Positions 36,448-45,821 of a stretch of 64,000 bases of DNA are shown in pieces. The DNA comes from Streptomyces griseiscabiei (GTDB lineage Bacteria > Actinomycetota > Actinomycetes > Streptomycetales > Streptomycetaceae): the NCBI RefSeq assembly GCF_020010925.1, contig NZ_JAGJBZ010000002.1:2666001-2730000 (forward strand), in the 5' to 3' direction. Under the pieces are notes generated by a model, which was not told where the DNA came from, did no database searches, and saw only the letters and a program-made list of their open reading frames with translations. Position 1 is the stretch's first letter. Each line of letters begins with the position of its first letter. The translations under genes and the position numbers were made by a program.

Positions 36448-36471
36448 CCGTTCAACCGAACGGTTGAACGG
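36448..36471. promoter_or_regulatory. 24-bp palindromic operator candidate
   Basis: Perfect inverted repeat with 11-bp arms, CCGTTCAACCG (36448-36458) and CGGTTGAACGG (36461-36471), separated by AA. It lies 108 bp before the solute-binding-protein gene and 143 bp before the LAL gene in the other direction. Its form suits a TetR or GntR dimer, but no such gene is adjacent. Confidence 0.6.
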
Positions 36472-36578
36472 ATCGGCGGCCTTCGAGCGACGCGCGGCGG
36501 GCCCCGCCGATCACAGACTTACCGTGCCGCCGCAGCGGCACCGCCCGACGAGTCAGCCCCGAAAGGACCTTCCCCCAC

Positions 36579-37742
36579 ATGGCCAGCAGCTTCAGCAGGC
36601 GACGCATCCTCACCACCGGGGCGGGCGCCGCGCTCGGCGGCCTCGCCGCGACCGGCGCCGCGCAGGCCGCCACGGCCCGGACCGCCACCGCGTCGGCGTC
36701 GAACTCCCGTACCGCGACAGGTGGTTCGGAGGAGACCCGCTCCCTCGACGAGCTGTACCGCGACGCGGTCGCCGAGGGCGGCAGGCTCGTCATCTACGCG
36801 GGCGGCGACACCGCCACCCAGCAGGACTTCACGGCCCAGGCGTTCCGCACGCGCTTCCCGGACATCGACCTGACGATGGTCGTGGACTACAGCAAGTACC
36901 ACGACGTCCGCGTCGACAACCAGCTCGCGACCGGCACCCTCGTCCCGGACGTCGTCCAGCTCCAGACGCTCCAGGACTTCACCCGCTGGAAGAGTCAGGG
37001 CAGGCTGCTGCCCTACAAGCCCGCCGGCTTCTCCAAGCTGTACAAGGACTTCCGCGACCCGCAGGGCGCCTGGACGGCCGTCCAGGTCATCGCCTTCAGC
37101 TACATGTACGGCGTCGACGCCGTCGCCGGGAACGCGCCGAAGTCGCCGAGGGAGCTGACCGACCCGCGCTGGAAGGGCGCCATCGCCTCGTCCTACCCGC
37201 ACGACGACGACGCGGTGCTCTACCTGTACTCCCTCTACCAGGAGGCCTACGGCTGGGACTGGATCGCCGAGTTCGCCGCCCAGCAGCCGCAGTTCAACCG
37301 CGGTTCGCACACCCCGGGCGTCGCGGTCAACGGCAGGCAGAAGGCCATCGGTGTCGGCGGCTCCGGCTCGCTCACCGCCCCCGCCACCGCCGCGACCCGC
37401 TTCGCCGTGGCCGACGGCCACCCGTTCATGGCCTGGGGCCAGCGCGCCGCGATCCTCAAGAAGGCCGCGAACCCCACAGCGGGCAAGCTGTACCTCAACT
37501 GGGCGCTGTCCACCGAACGCCAGCAGGGCTCCTTCAACGGCTGGTCCGTCCGCACGGACGTCACCCCCGCCGGCGGCCTGAAGCCCGTCTGGACCTACCG
37601 CAACGCCCACCTCGACGGCTTCCCCCGCTTCATGGAGGACCGCGCCCAGGTCGAGCGGTGGAAGCAGACCTTCGCCCTCTACTTCGGCGAGGTCAAGGGC
37701 GACCCGACGCCGGGCGTCCTGGGCCTGCACCCCGGGCGGTGA
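36579..37742 (+). CDS. Tat-exported extracellular solute-binding protein
   Basis: A 387-residue type-2 periplasmic-binding protein. Tat signal SRRRILTTGAGAALGGLAAT ends near AAQAA with no lipobox Cys, so it is released rather than lipid-anchored. The core (GRLVIYAGGDTATQQDF, FRTRFPDIDLTMVVDYSKYH, MAWGQRAAILKKAANPTAGK) resembles the iron(III)/2-aminoethylphosphonate branch. No permease or ATPase gene is adjacent. A 24-bp palindrome precedes it; AAAGGA is the probable ribosome site. Confidence 0.85.
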   Translation: MASSFSRRRILTTGAGAALGGLAATGAAQAATARTATASASNSRTATGGSEETRSLDELYRDAVAEGGRLVIYAGGDTATQQDFTAQAFRTRFPDIDLTMVVDYSKYHDVRVDNQLATGTLVPDVVQLQTLQDFTRWKSQGRLLPYKPAGFSKLYKDFRDPQGAWTAVQVIAFSYMYGVDAVAGNAPKSPRELTDPRWKGAIASSYPHDDDAVLYLYSLYQEAYGWDWIAEFAAQQPQFNRGSHTPGVAVNGRQKAIGVGGSGSLTAPATAATRFAVADGHPFMAWGQRAAILKKAANPTAGKLYLNWALSTERQQGSFNGWSVRTDVTPAGGLKPVWTYRNAHLDGFPRFMEDRAQVERWKQTFALYFGEVKGDPTPGVLGLHPGR

Positions 37743-37788
37743 CACCCCGCCGGGCGTGACACCCCGCCGGCGTGACGCTCCACCGGCG
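37740..37788. repeat. Three tandem imperfect 16-17-bp repeats
   Basis: TGACACCCCGCCGGGCG (37740-37756), TGACACCCCGCCGGCG (37757-37772) and TGACGCTCCACCGGCG (37773-37788). The stop codon of the solute-binding protein is the TGA of the first unit. Confidence 0.75.
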
Positions 37789-37950
37789 GGCACGGCGCAC
37801 AAGGCGGACGCGGGCGCGACGGGCGGGCACGGCTGGGCACTTGGCAGGTGCGGCGCGCTCCTTTACCTCGATCAGACGTGTCCCTGTCTACACTCGGCTG
37901 GCCCCGCCAGCCCCGTGCCCGTCCGGACCGTCGCAGAGGGAATCGCCGCC

Positions 37951-39156
37951 GTGCCCGCCATCGCCGCCCCCGCCTTCGTACGCCGAGGTTCGCTGCCGCT
38001 CCGGCACCTGCCCGACCTGGTGTTCCTGACCGTGGCCGTCGGCGGGGTGCTCCGCCTCGTCGACGTCAACTCCACGCTGTGCTGGGAACTGGTCCCCCTC
38101 ATCACCCTGCTGTCGGGCGGATACGTCGCCGGACTCGCCCTCTGGGACCGGCTCGGGAGCCGGGGCAGGCCCCTGTGGCTCGGCTCCCTGCTGACCCTGT
38201 GGTGCTGGATCTCCTGGGGGATGCCCGCCCCCGTCGCCACCGCCTACACCTGGCTGGCCCTCCCGCTGGCCATCCTCGCCCTGCGCATGTTCACCGCCCG
38301 TACGGCGGTCGCCGCCGTCGGCGTGATCACCGTGCTCCTCGTCGTGGTGATCGCCCGGACCGCCGCGCCCCTCCATCCCGAACTGGTCGTCCCGCCCGCC
38401 GCCGCGCTCTGGGCCACCGTCGCCCTCTACCGCGCCCAGCAGCGAATCCTCGGCGAACTCCGCCGCACCCGGGCCGAGTTGGCGCGCGGCCAGCGCGAGG
38501 CCGGCCGGCTCGCCGAGCGCGCCCGGATCGCCCGCGACCTGCACGACACGCTCGCCCAGGAACTCGCCGGCAGCCGGATGCTCCTCCAGGCCGCCGACCG
38601 CGACTGGGACCGCCGCCCCGACCTCGCCAGGACCCAGGTCCGCACGGTCGTGGACGCGCTCGGCGCCAACCTCGCCGAGACCCGCACCATCATCGGCGAC
38701 CTCACCCCGCCCGCCCTGGAGCACGACGACCTCACCACCGCGCTCCGCACCCTCTGCGCCCGCGACACGGCCGCGTCCTCGCGGGTGCTGTTCCGCGCCG
38801 AGGGCGAGCCGGGCGACCTGCCCCGCGACCGGGCCGCCGCCCTGCTCCGCGTCGCCCAGGGCCTGCTGGCCAACGCCCGCGAGCACGGCCGCGCCCGGCA
38901 CGTCTGGGTCACCCTCGACCACCACGACGGCACGACCGTCTCCGTCGAGGTACGGGACGACGGCGTGGGCTTCGACGCGGCCCGGGCCGCCGCCCGGCGG
39001 GGCGACCGCGGCCTCGGCCTGAGCGCCGGCCGGGAGCGCCTGGACGCCCTCGGCGGCTCGCTCACCGTCCGCAGCACACCCGGCCGGGGCACCCTGGCCC
39101 GCGCGACTCTCCCCGTGGACACCCTCGCCCTGGCCGGTCCGGCGGCCGGCCGGTGA
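37951..39156 (+). CDS. Two-component sensor histidine kinase (NarX/DesK type)
   Basis: About 401 residues. The N-terminal half has five to six membrane helices and no large external domain, so it may sense the membrane or through helices. Dimerisation/phosphoacceptor segment RIARDLHDTLAQELAGS with His198; ATPase N-box LLANAREHGRA and G-boxes DDGVGFD and GLGLSAGRERL. GTG 37951 follows AGAGGGA; the frame is open further upstream through repeats. Stop overlaps the regulator start (GTGA). Confidence 0.92.
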   Translation: MPAIAAPAFVRRGSLPLRHLPDLVFLTVAVGGVLRLVDVNSTLCWELVPLITLLSGGYVAGLALWDRLGSRGRPLWLGSLLTLWCWISWGMPAPVATAYTWLALPLAILALRMFTARTAVAAVGVITVLLVVVIARTAAPLHPELVVPPAAALWATVALYRAQQRILGELRRTRAELARGQREAGRLAERARIARDLHDTLAQELAGSRMLLQAADRDWDRRPDLARTQVRTVVDALGANLAETRTIIGDLTPPALEHDDLTTALRTLCARDTAASSRVLFRAEGEPGDLPRDRAAALLRVAQGLLANAREHGRARHVWVTLDHHDGTTVSVEVRDDGVGFDAARAAARRGDRGLGLSAGRERLDALGGSLTVRSTPGRGTLARATLPVDTLALAGPAAGR

Positions 39157-39818
39157 ACGACCCGCACACCCGCCCGCTGCGCGTCCTGGTCGTGGACGAC
39201 CACATGGTCGTACGCGCCGGACTGCGCGCCCTGCTCACCGGCGAACCCGGCTTCGACGTCGTCGGCGAGACCGGCGACGGCGAGGAGGCCGTCCGCCTCG
39301 CCGCGCGGCTGCGCCCGGACGTCGTGCTGATGGACCTCCGGCTGACCGACGACACCGCGCCCGGCACCCGGGTGGGCGGCCTCGAAGCGACCCGGCGGAT
39401 CACCGCCGAGGCCCCGGGCAGCCGGGTCGTCGTCCTCACCGGCTCCGGCACCCAGGGCGATGTCGTACGGGCGATGGAGGCGGGCGCCCGCGGCTACGTC
39501 CTCAAGGCGGGACCGCCCGAGGAACTGTTCCGCGCGGTGCGTGCCGCGGCGGCCGGCGGCATGGGGCTCGCCCCCGAGGCCGCCGGACACCTCGCCGGTC
39601 ATCTGGCCGATCCGGGCAACGCCCTGACCGGCCGCGAGATCGAGGTCGTACGGCTGGTGGCGCTCGGCCACAGCAACCGGTCCATCGCCGCCGCCCTCTT
39701 CCTCACCGAGGCCACGATCAAGACCCACCTGGTCCGCGTCTACCGCAAGCTCGGCACCGAGAACCGGGCGGCCACGGTGTCCGAGGCGCTGCGGCGGGGG
39801 CTGCTCGAACTGAGCTGA
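39153..39818 (+). CDS. NarL/LuxR-type response regulator
   Basis: A 221-residue partner of the kinase: receiver domain with LVVDDHMVVRAGLRALL, phosphoacceptor Asp61 in VVLMDLRL, and the conserved Lys in YVLKAGPP; then LuxR helix-turn-helix (LTGREIEVVRLVALGHSNRS, LFLTEATIKTHLVRVYRKLG). GTG 39153 overlaps the kinase stop codon by 4 nt, so the two are coupled. Targets are not evident. Confidence 0.94.
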   Translation: MNDPHTRPLRVLVVDDHMVVRAGLRALLTGEPGFDVVGETGDGEEAVRLAARLRPDVVLMDLRLTDDTAPGTRVGGLEATRRITAEAPGSRVVVLTGSGTQGDVVRAMEAGARGYVLKAGPPEELFRAVRAAAAGGMGLAPEAAGHLAGHLADPGNALTGREIEVVRLVALGHSNRSIAAALFLTEATIKTHLVRVYRKLGTENRAATVSEALRRGLLELS

Positions 39819-39852
39819 GCCGAGCGGACGGCGGGCCGGGGCCGGACAGGGC

Positions 39853-40683
39853 TCAGTGGGCTCCCGTCGGCTCGAACTCGGTGCCGCAGGGGCCCGCCCC
39901 CTCGCTCTCCGCCAGGGCCACCGGGGCGCCGCTCATCGTCAGCGTCTCGTAGTAGCGGCCGATGCGTTCCGTGGAGCGGCCCACATAGTGGCCGATGAAG
40001 GAGCGGCGGAACCGGTCGGCGGTGCGGTTGGGCTGGGAGCCGTGCACCAGGCTGCCGTTGAAGAACAGGACGTCGCCCGGCTCCATGTCGACGGGTACGG
40101 CGGTCAGTCCGGGCGGCGGCGGGACGTACTCACGGACGAACGACACCTCCTCGTCCGCCTCCTCCGGGCAGAACAGATCCATGCGGTGCGTCCCCGGCAC
40201 GACCTCCAGGCCGCCGTTGTCCCGGTCGATCACATCGCAGGCGATCCACGCCGCCACGCACGTCCCCGGCTCGACCCGCAGATAGAAGTTGTCCTGGTGC
40301 AGCGCCTGCCCCCGGGCGCCCGGCGGCTTGAAGTAGAACATGCTCTGCGCGGCCAGCACCTCCTCCCCGAGCAGCCCTTCGAGGACCTCCCGCAGCCGGG
40401 CGTCGAGGAGCACCCGCAGCGAGAGCCCGTCGATACGGTGCGGGTGCATCACCCGGGGGAAGACATGCAGCGGGTCGGCCGGTTCGCCCGCCGCCGCGGG
40501 CCGGGGCTGGAAGTGCCCCGGGACGGGCCCGCCCGCCTGAAGGGCCGCGAACCGGCCGCACAGCTCCTCGATCTCGGCGGGCGGGAACAACCCCCGCACC
40601 ACCAGGAACCCGTTCTCCTCGAACGTCTCCCGGAACTCGGCCCTGGCCGACACCCGCTCCTCCGCCTTGCCCGTGACTGCCAT
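39853..40683 (-). CDS. Phytanoyl-CoA dioxygenase (PhyH) family Fe(II)/2-oxoglutarate enzyme
   Basis: A 276-residue double-stranded beta-helix dioxygenase: ENGFLVVRGLFPPAEIEELC at the N-terminus, iron ligands HQDNFYLRVEPGT (HxD) and FNGSLVHGSQPNRT (His, with Arg for 2-oxoglutarate). Bacterial members hydroxylate small molecules such as ectoine or amino acids, rarely phytanoyl-CoA. Divergent from an AraC regulator, a likely control pair. Confidence 0.88.
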   Translation of the reverse strand: MAVTGKAEERVSARAEFRETFEENGFLVVRGLFPPAEIEELCGRFAALQAGGPVPGHFQPRPAAAGEPADPLHVFPRVMHPHRIDGLSLRVLLDARLREVLEGLLGEEVLAAQSMFYFKPPGARGQALHQDNFYLRVEPGTCVAAWIACDVIDRDNGGLEVVPGTHRMDLFCPEEADEEVSFVREYVPPPPGLTAVPVDMEPGDVLFFNGSLVHGSQPNRTADRFRRSFIGHYVGRSTERIGRYYETLTMSGAPVALAESEGAGPCGTEFEPTGAH

Positions 40684-40753
40684 CCGCGCGTCCCTTCTCA
40701 CCGTGGTCCGATGTACTCCACGCTAGGTGCGAGCGCCCTTGGGGAGGATGCCT

Positions 40754-41665
40754 GTGCATGCTGACGACCTGCCTGTGACTGCTGACCCCGAGGACCCTTC
40801 GCCACCGCCCGGCCAGGTGATCGTGGGCCGCTTCGACCAGCGCCCGCCGTACGCCGTGCACCGGCCGCGCGGCGCGGACAGCTGGCTGTTCACCTGGACC
40901 ACGGGCGGCGGGGGACTGCTGCGGCAGGGCGCCGCGCGGGCGACGGCCGGCCCCGGCGAACTGGTGGTCCTCGGCCCGGGGGTGCCGCAGCACTACACGG
41001 TCGGGCCCGGCGCCGGGCACTGGGCGTTCTGGTGGGCGCACTGCCAGACCCGGCCCTCCTGGACGTCCTGGCTGCGCCCGTACGACACCGGTGACGGTCT
41101 GTACGCCGTGCCGCCGGCCCCCGACGGCATCCGCGTACGCGTGGCCGCGGCCTTCCACCGGATGCTCGCCGACGCCCGCTGGACCGGCGAGGGCACCCCG
41201 CCGGCACCCGGTGCGACCGTCTCGGGCGACGAGGTCGCCGTGGCCCACGGCACGGCCGCCCGTGAACTCGCGCTCTGCTCCCTGGAGGAGGTCGTGCTGC
41301 TCACCGCCGCCCGCTCCGAGCCGCGCCGCTCGGGGGTGGACCCGAGGATCCGCCGGGCCGGGGACCTCGTCGCCGCCGACCCCGGCGCCCCGCACACCGT
41401 CCGCTCCCTCGCCGAGCACGTGGCCCTCTCCCCGTCCCGCTTCGCGCACCTCTTCACCGAGCAGCTCGGCCACTCCCCGATGCGCGCCCTCCACCAGGCC
41501 CGTCTCCACCACGCCGCCCGCCTCCTGGAGGCCACCGACCTGCCCGTGGAACGCGTGGCCGCCGCCTCCGGCTTCACCAGCCCGTTCCACTTCAGCCGGG
41601 TGTTCCGGCAGCGGTACGGGGTGCCGCCGGGGGAGTACCGCAGGGGGCTGCGGGACGACGGCTGA
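40754..41665 (+). CDS. AraC-family regulator
   Basis: About 303 residues: an N-terminal cupin sensor (FTWTTGGGGLLRQGAARATA, LVVLGPGVPQHYTVGP) and a C-terminal double helix-turn-helix (VRSLAEHVALSPSRFAHLF, VERVAAASGFTSPFHFSRVF). The ribosome site GGGGAGG (40741-40747) sits directly before ATG 40748 but 6 nt before GTG 40754, so GTG is chosen. Divergent from the PhyH dioxygenase gene. Confidence 0.88.
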   Translation: MHADDLPVTADPEDPSPPPGQVIVGRFDQRPPYAVHRPRGADSWLFTWTTGGGGLLRQGAARATAGPGELVVLGPGVPQHYTVGPGAGHWAFWWAHCQTRPSWTSWLRPYDTGDGLYAVPPAPDGIRVRVAAAFHRMLADARWTGEGTPPAPGATVSGDEVAVAHGTAARELALCSLEEVVLLTAARSEPRRSGVDPRIRRAGDLVAADPGAPHTVRSLAEHVALSPSRFAHLFTEQLGHSPMRALHQARLHHAARLLEATDLPVERVAAASGFTSPFHFSRVFRQRYGVPPGEYRRGLRDDG

Positions 41666-41692
41666 CCGGTCACCGCCCGGCCGGCGGCCCGC

Positions 41693-42952
41693 TCAGCCCC
41701 CGAGGACGAGCAGCGACAGCCACAGCGCCACCACCGACGACACCAGCGCCGCCGGCACGGTCAGGAGGCCGAGGCGGGTGAACTCGCCGAGGTCGACGTC
41801 GTGTTCGTGGTGGTGGACGATGCGGCGCCACAGGAGGGTGGCCAGGGAGCCGGCGTAGGTGAGGTTCGGGCCGATGTTGACGCCGAGGAGGACGGCGAGG
41901 ACGGCGCCGGTGCCGAGCGGGGCGGCCAGCGGGACGAGGACGAGGACCGCGGGCAGGTTGTTGATGATGTTGGACAGGAGCGCGGCGAGGGCGGCGACGG
42001 CGAGGAGGGCGAGCAGGCCGGTGCCGGAGGGCATCACCCGGCCGAGCGCGTCGGCGAGGCCGTTGTCGACCACCGCGCGCACCACGACGCCCAGCGCCAG
42101 CACGAACGCGAGGAAGGGCAGCGAGACGGAGTGGAACAGGGCGACCGGGCTCGTGGTGCGGCGGACGAGGGCCCGGACCGCGAGGACCAGGGCCCCGGCC
42201 AGCGCCGCCCAGACGGGCTCGATCCCGAGCGCGGACGTCAGCACGAACCCGGCGAGCGTGCACACGACCGTGACCAGCGCGAACATCGGCAGCTCGGGGG
42301 TCTCGGCCGCCTCCTTCGGCGCGGGTGCCCCGGCGGCCAGATCGGCCGCGAAGAACCGGCGGAACACCAGGTACTCGGCGGCCACGGCCACCGCCCACGG
42401 CGCCGCCATCAGCAGCGCGAACCGGGTGAAGGTCAGCCCGCTCGCGGTGAACGCCAGCAGGTTGGTGAGGTTGGAGACGGGCAGCAGCAGCGAGGCCGTG
42501 TTCGACAGATGCGCGGTGGCGTACAGATGCGGCTTGGGGCGGGCGCCCAGCCGGGCCACCGTCGCGAACACCACCGGGGTGAGCAGCACCACCGTCGCGT
42601 CCAGGCTGAGGACCGCCGTGATGCCGGAGGCCAGCGCGAACGTCGAGCCCAGCAGCCGCCGCGGGCTGCCCGCCGAGGCCCGCGCCATCCACGCCCCGCA
42701 CGCCTGGAAGAGCCCCTCGTCGTCGCAGAGCTTGGCCAGCACCAGCACGGCGGCGAGGAACCCGAGCACCGGGCCCAGCAGCTCGGCCTCGGCACGGGCG
42801 TGCTCCCAGGAGACGGCACCGGCGGCGACGGCGATACCGGCCGCGGGTACGGCGACCACCGCCTCCGGCAGCCCGAACGGGCGGACGACCGCGCAGCCGA
42901 GGACGACGATGAGCAGGACGACGGAGAGGAGCTCGGCGAGGGCGGTGTTCAC
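41693..42952 (-). CDS. ArsB/NhaD-superfamily ion permease
   Basis: A 419-residue permease with about 11 membrane helices. Family motifs: VLSLDATVVLLTPVVFA, HLSNTASLLLPVSNLTNLLA, LLSNIINNLPAVLVL and LLGVNIGPNLTYAGSLATLL. These match ArsB-type arsenite efflux proteins, but no arsC or ArsR gene is nearby, so anion specificity is uncertain. A minus-strand -10-like TATAGG lies at 43029-43024. Confidence 0.85.
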   Translation of the reverse strand: MNTALAELLSVVLLIVVLGCAVVRPFGLPEAVVAVPAAGIAVAAGAVSWEHARAEAELLGPVLGFLAAVLVLAKLCDDEGLFQACGAWMARASAGSPRRLLGSTFALASGITAVLSLDATVVLLTPVVFATVARLGARPKPHLYATAHLSNTASLLLPVSNLTNLLAFTASGLTFTRFALLMAAPWAVAVAAEYLVFRRFFAADLAAGAPAPKEAAETPELPMFALVTVVCTLAGFVLTSALGIEPVWAALAGALVLAVRALVRRTTSPVALFHSVSLPFLAFVLALGVVVRAVVDNGLADALGRVMPSGTGLLALLAVAALAALLSNIINNLPAVLVLVPLAAPLGTGAVLAVLLGVNIGPNLTYAGSLATLLWRRIVHHHEHDVDLGEFTRLGLLTVPAALVSSVVALWLSLLVLGG

Positions 42953-43128
42953 GGCAGGGCTTTCGGGGCGTTCGCAGGGATGTTCGCGGGGCGCGCTCGG
43001 CGGCGCGCGGAGACGTGGAGCACCCTATAGTCGCCCACCGACGCACGACGAACGCGTGTACGGCCCTAGGGTGAGGCCCTTCTCACGTCCCTCTTACTCC
43101 CGCTCGCCGCGCCCCTCCTCGCCTCTCC

Positions 43129-45558
43129 TCACTCCTCGGAGAGAGTCAGCTCCGCCCAGATCGTCTTGCCGTCCTCGGTGTGCCGGCTGCCCCACCGCTG
43201 GGTCAGCTGGGCCACCAGCAGCAGTCCGCGACCGCCCTCGTCGAAGGTCTTGGCGCGGCGCAGATGCGGGGCGGTGCCGCTGCCGTCGGACACTTCGCAG
43301 ATCAGGGTGGTGTCGTCGTGGATCAGCCGCAGCTGGATCGGCGGGACGCCGTGCCGGATCGAGTTGGTGACCAGCTCGCTCACCACCAGCTCCGCCGTGA
43401 ACGCCGACTCGCTGATGCCCCAGAGCGCCATCTGCGTCAGCACGTACTGCCGGGTCCGGGCCACGAACGCCGGGTCGGCGGGGATCGACCAGGTCGCGAC
43501 CCGCTCCGCCCTGAGACCCCGGGTGCGGGCCAGCAGCAGCGCCACGTCGTCGGGGGCGCCGTTCGCCGGCAGCAGGGACTGGACGACGTCCTCGCAGATG
43601 TCGTCCAGTGAGCCCTTGCGGCCGGACAGCGCCTCGGCCAGCAGTTCCTGACCGGCGTCGATGTCACGGTCCCGGGTCTCGATCAGCCCGTCGGTGTAGA
43701 GGGCGATCACCGTGCCCTCGGGCAGTTCGAGTTCGGCGGACTCGAAGGGCAGTCCGCCGAGGCCCAGGGGCTGTCCCGACGGGACTTCGACCTCCATGGG
43801 CCGTCCGTCCGGGTCCAGCACCACCGGCGGCGGATGCCCGGCCCGGGCGAAGGTGCAGCGGCGGGTCACCGGGTCGTAGACGGCGTACAGACAGGTGGCG
43901 CCCACCTCGCCGGTCACGCCCTCGCTGCCGGCCTCCGCCGACAGCCGTACGACGAGGTCGTCGAGGTGGGTGAGCAGTTCGTCGGGGGCGAGATCCACGT
44001 CGGCGAGGGTACGGACGGCGGTCCGCAGCCGGCCCATGGTGGCGGAGGCCTGGACACCGTGCCCGACGACGTCGCCGACGACCATGGCGACCCGCATCCC
44101 GGAGAGCGGGATCACGTCGAACCAGTCGCCGCCGACCCCGGCCTGTGCCGCCGGGAGATAGCGGGAGGCCGCCTCCAGGGCGGGCATCCGGGGGAGGGTC
44201 TGCGGGAGGAGGCTGCGCTGCAGGGCGAGGGCGGTCTCGCGTTCGCGGGAGTAGCGGCGGGCGTTGTCGATACAGACGGCGGCGCGGGCCGTCACCTCCT
44301 CCGCGAGCAGCTCGTCGTCGGCGGTGTACGGGTCGGTGCGCTTGAAACGGGTCAGGACGGCCACCCCGAGCGTGGTGCCGCGCGCCCGGATCGGCACCGA
44401 CATCGTGGTGTGGATGCCCAGCTCCTTCACCCGACGGCTGCGTATCGGGTCCCAGGCGAGCCAGTCCACCAGGGTGTTGGCCGGGTCCGTGGCCACGATG
44501 GTGTGCCCGACCGTCAGCGACGCCGCCTGCGGGGAGGTGGCCGGGTAGACGTCGGTGCGGCCCACCTCGACGACCGCCTCGGGGCAGCCGGGGGTGACCG
44601 ACTGGTGGGCGGCGCGGCGCAGCGTGAAGGGCGGGGAGAGCGGGCCCTCGTGCGGTTCGTCGCCGTGGTCGAGGGACTGCATGAGGTCGACGCTGACGAA
44701 GTCGGCGAGGACCGGGACGCACACATCGGCCAGCTCCTGGGCGGTGCGCCGGACGTCGAGGGTGGTGCCGATGCGGATGCTCGCCTCGTTCACCAGCTGC
44801 AGCCGCTGCCGCGCGAGGTACTGCTCGGTGATGTCGTGCCCGGTGACACAGACCCCGATCGGCACCCCCGAGTCGTCCAGGACCGGGGCGATCGCGGCCG
44901 ACCAGGCGTGCGCCCGGTCCTCGTCGGCGGCCCGCAGGAAGGTCTGGACGTCCCTGCGCCGGCCCAGGGCGAGCACCTCGCGCAGATGCTGCTCCAGCTT
45001 CTCGCCCTGACGGCCGCCCAGGATCTCGGACATGTGCAGGCCCCGGAGGTTGTCCTCGGGCATGCCCACGGCGTCCGCCATCACGTCGTTGATGCCGCGC
45101 AGCCGCAGCCGGTCGTCGAAGACGGCCATCGCGCACGGCGACTGGACCATGACGGCCGCCGCGAGCGGGTCGTCCCGCACCAGCGGGCCGGGATCGTCCA
45201 GCGGACACAGAACCAGCCAGCTGCCGCCGCCGTCGTTGTCCTTCATCCCGCGGTGGTGGGCGAGCAGCCACGCCGTCACCGTACGACCGTCGCGGTGACG
45301 CAGCGCGAGCGTGCCGCTCCAGCTGCGGCTGCCCGGCGGGGGCGGCACGAAGACGCCCCCCGGGGCCAGCAGCCCCTCGGCGGGGCGACCCACGACCTCC
45401 GCGGCGGGCCAGCCCAGCAGCCGGCTCGCGCCCTCGTTCCACTCGACGATCGTGCCGTCGCCGTCCATGGCCGCCCGCGCCGTGGCGGCACCGTCCAGGG
45501 CATACGCAGGGGCATCACCGTGCGTTACCTTGCGGCTCCTCATCGTCGCGAGTTCCAT
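43129..45558 (-). CDS. PAS-PAS-GAF SpoIIE-type phosphatase with C-terminal ATPase domain
   Basis: About 809 residues. PAS 1 roughly 22-122 (GTIVEWNEGASRLLGWPAAE), PAS 2 roughly 135-250, GAF roughly 265-435, PP2C/SpoIIE 450-655 (GVGGDWFDVIPL, VVGDVVGHG, LYTDGLIE, DDVALLLAR), and a HATPase_c/RsbW-like domain at the end (VVSELVTNSIRHG, GRGLLLVAQLT). Such proteins dephosphorylate STAS antagonists in response to a signal, and two STAS genes lie in this window. ATG 45558 is tentative; ATG 45543 is possible. Confidence 0.9.
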   Translation of the reverse strand: MELATMRSRKVTHGDAPAYALDGAATARAAMDGDGTIVEWNEGASRLLGWPAAEVVGRPAEGLLAPGGVFVPPPPGSRSWSGTLALRHRDGRTVTAWLLAHHRGMKDNDGGGSWLVLCPLDDPGPLVRDDPLAAAVMVQSPCAMAVFDDRLRLRGINDVMADAVGMPEDNLRGLHMSEILGGRQGEKLEQHLREVLALGRRRDVQTFLRAADEDRAHAWSAAIAPVLDDSGVPIGVCVTGHDITEQYLARQRLQLVNEASIRIGTTLDVRRTAQELADVCVPVLADFVSVDLMQSLDHGDEPHEGPLSPPFTLRRAAHQSVTPGCPEAVVEVGRTDVYPATSPQAASLTVGHTIVATDPANTLVDWLAWDPIRSRRVKELGIHTTMSVPIRARGTTLGVAVLTRFKRTDPYTADDELLAEEVTARAAVCIDNARRYSRERETALALQRSLLPQTLPRMPALEAASRYLPAAQAGVGGDWFDVIPLSGMRVAMVVGDVVGHGVQASATMGRLRTAVRTLADVDLAPDELLTHLDDLVVRLSAEAGSEGVTGEVGATCLYAVYDPVTRRCTFARAGHPPPVVLDPDGRPMEVEVPSGQPLGLGGLPFESAELELPEGTVIALYTDGLIETRDRDIDAGQELLAEALSGRKGSLDDICEDVVQSLLPANGAPDDVALLLARTRGLRAERVATWSIPADPAFVARTRQYVLTQMALWGISESAFTAELVVSELVTNSIRHGVPPIQLRLIHDDTTLICEVSDGSGTAPHLRRAKTFDEGGRGLLLVAQLTQRWGSRHTEDGKTIWAELTLSEE

Positions 45559-45724
45559 TCCGCCGGACCGAACGGGCTTACGGGTGAATTCCAGCCTATG
45601 CGCTCCGCCGGTAAAGCGGACGGGAAACCGTATGCCTGCGTGATTTACCGCACCCGTGTTCGCCGAGCGGCGGGAGGGGCTCTTGACGCCCCTGGGGAGG
45701 ATCGTCAGATTCTGTTTGGTCACG

Positions 45725-45736
45725 ATCACTTGTGAT
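45725..45736. promoter_or_regulatory. Small palindrome upstream of the GH2 gene
   Basis: ATCAC-TT-GTGAT, a perfect 12-bp palindrome about 85 bp before the GH2 start in a locally AT-rich stretch. It could be an operator for the glycosidase or the divergent phosphatase gene. Confidence 0.4.
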
Positions 45737-45821
45737 GGCTTGTGGGGCCCAGGGTCGTGACAGGCCCGACGGCTCCTCGGCTCCCGGAACGTCCCCCCGC
45801 ACGTTCGACGAAGGGAACACC

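Noticed and set aside
29261..39818. LuxR-type domains as quorum sensing
   Set aside because: The sensor parts are GAF-like, AAA ATPase and receiver domains; no autoinducer-binding domain or LuxI homologue is seen.
41693..42952. Arsenic resistance operon around the ArsB-like permease
   Set aside because: No arsC, ArsR or arsenic-responsive site is near; the permease family also carries other anions.
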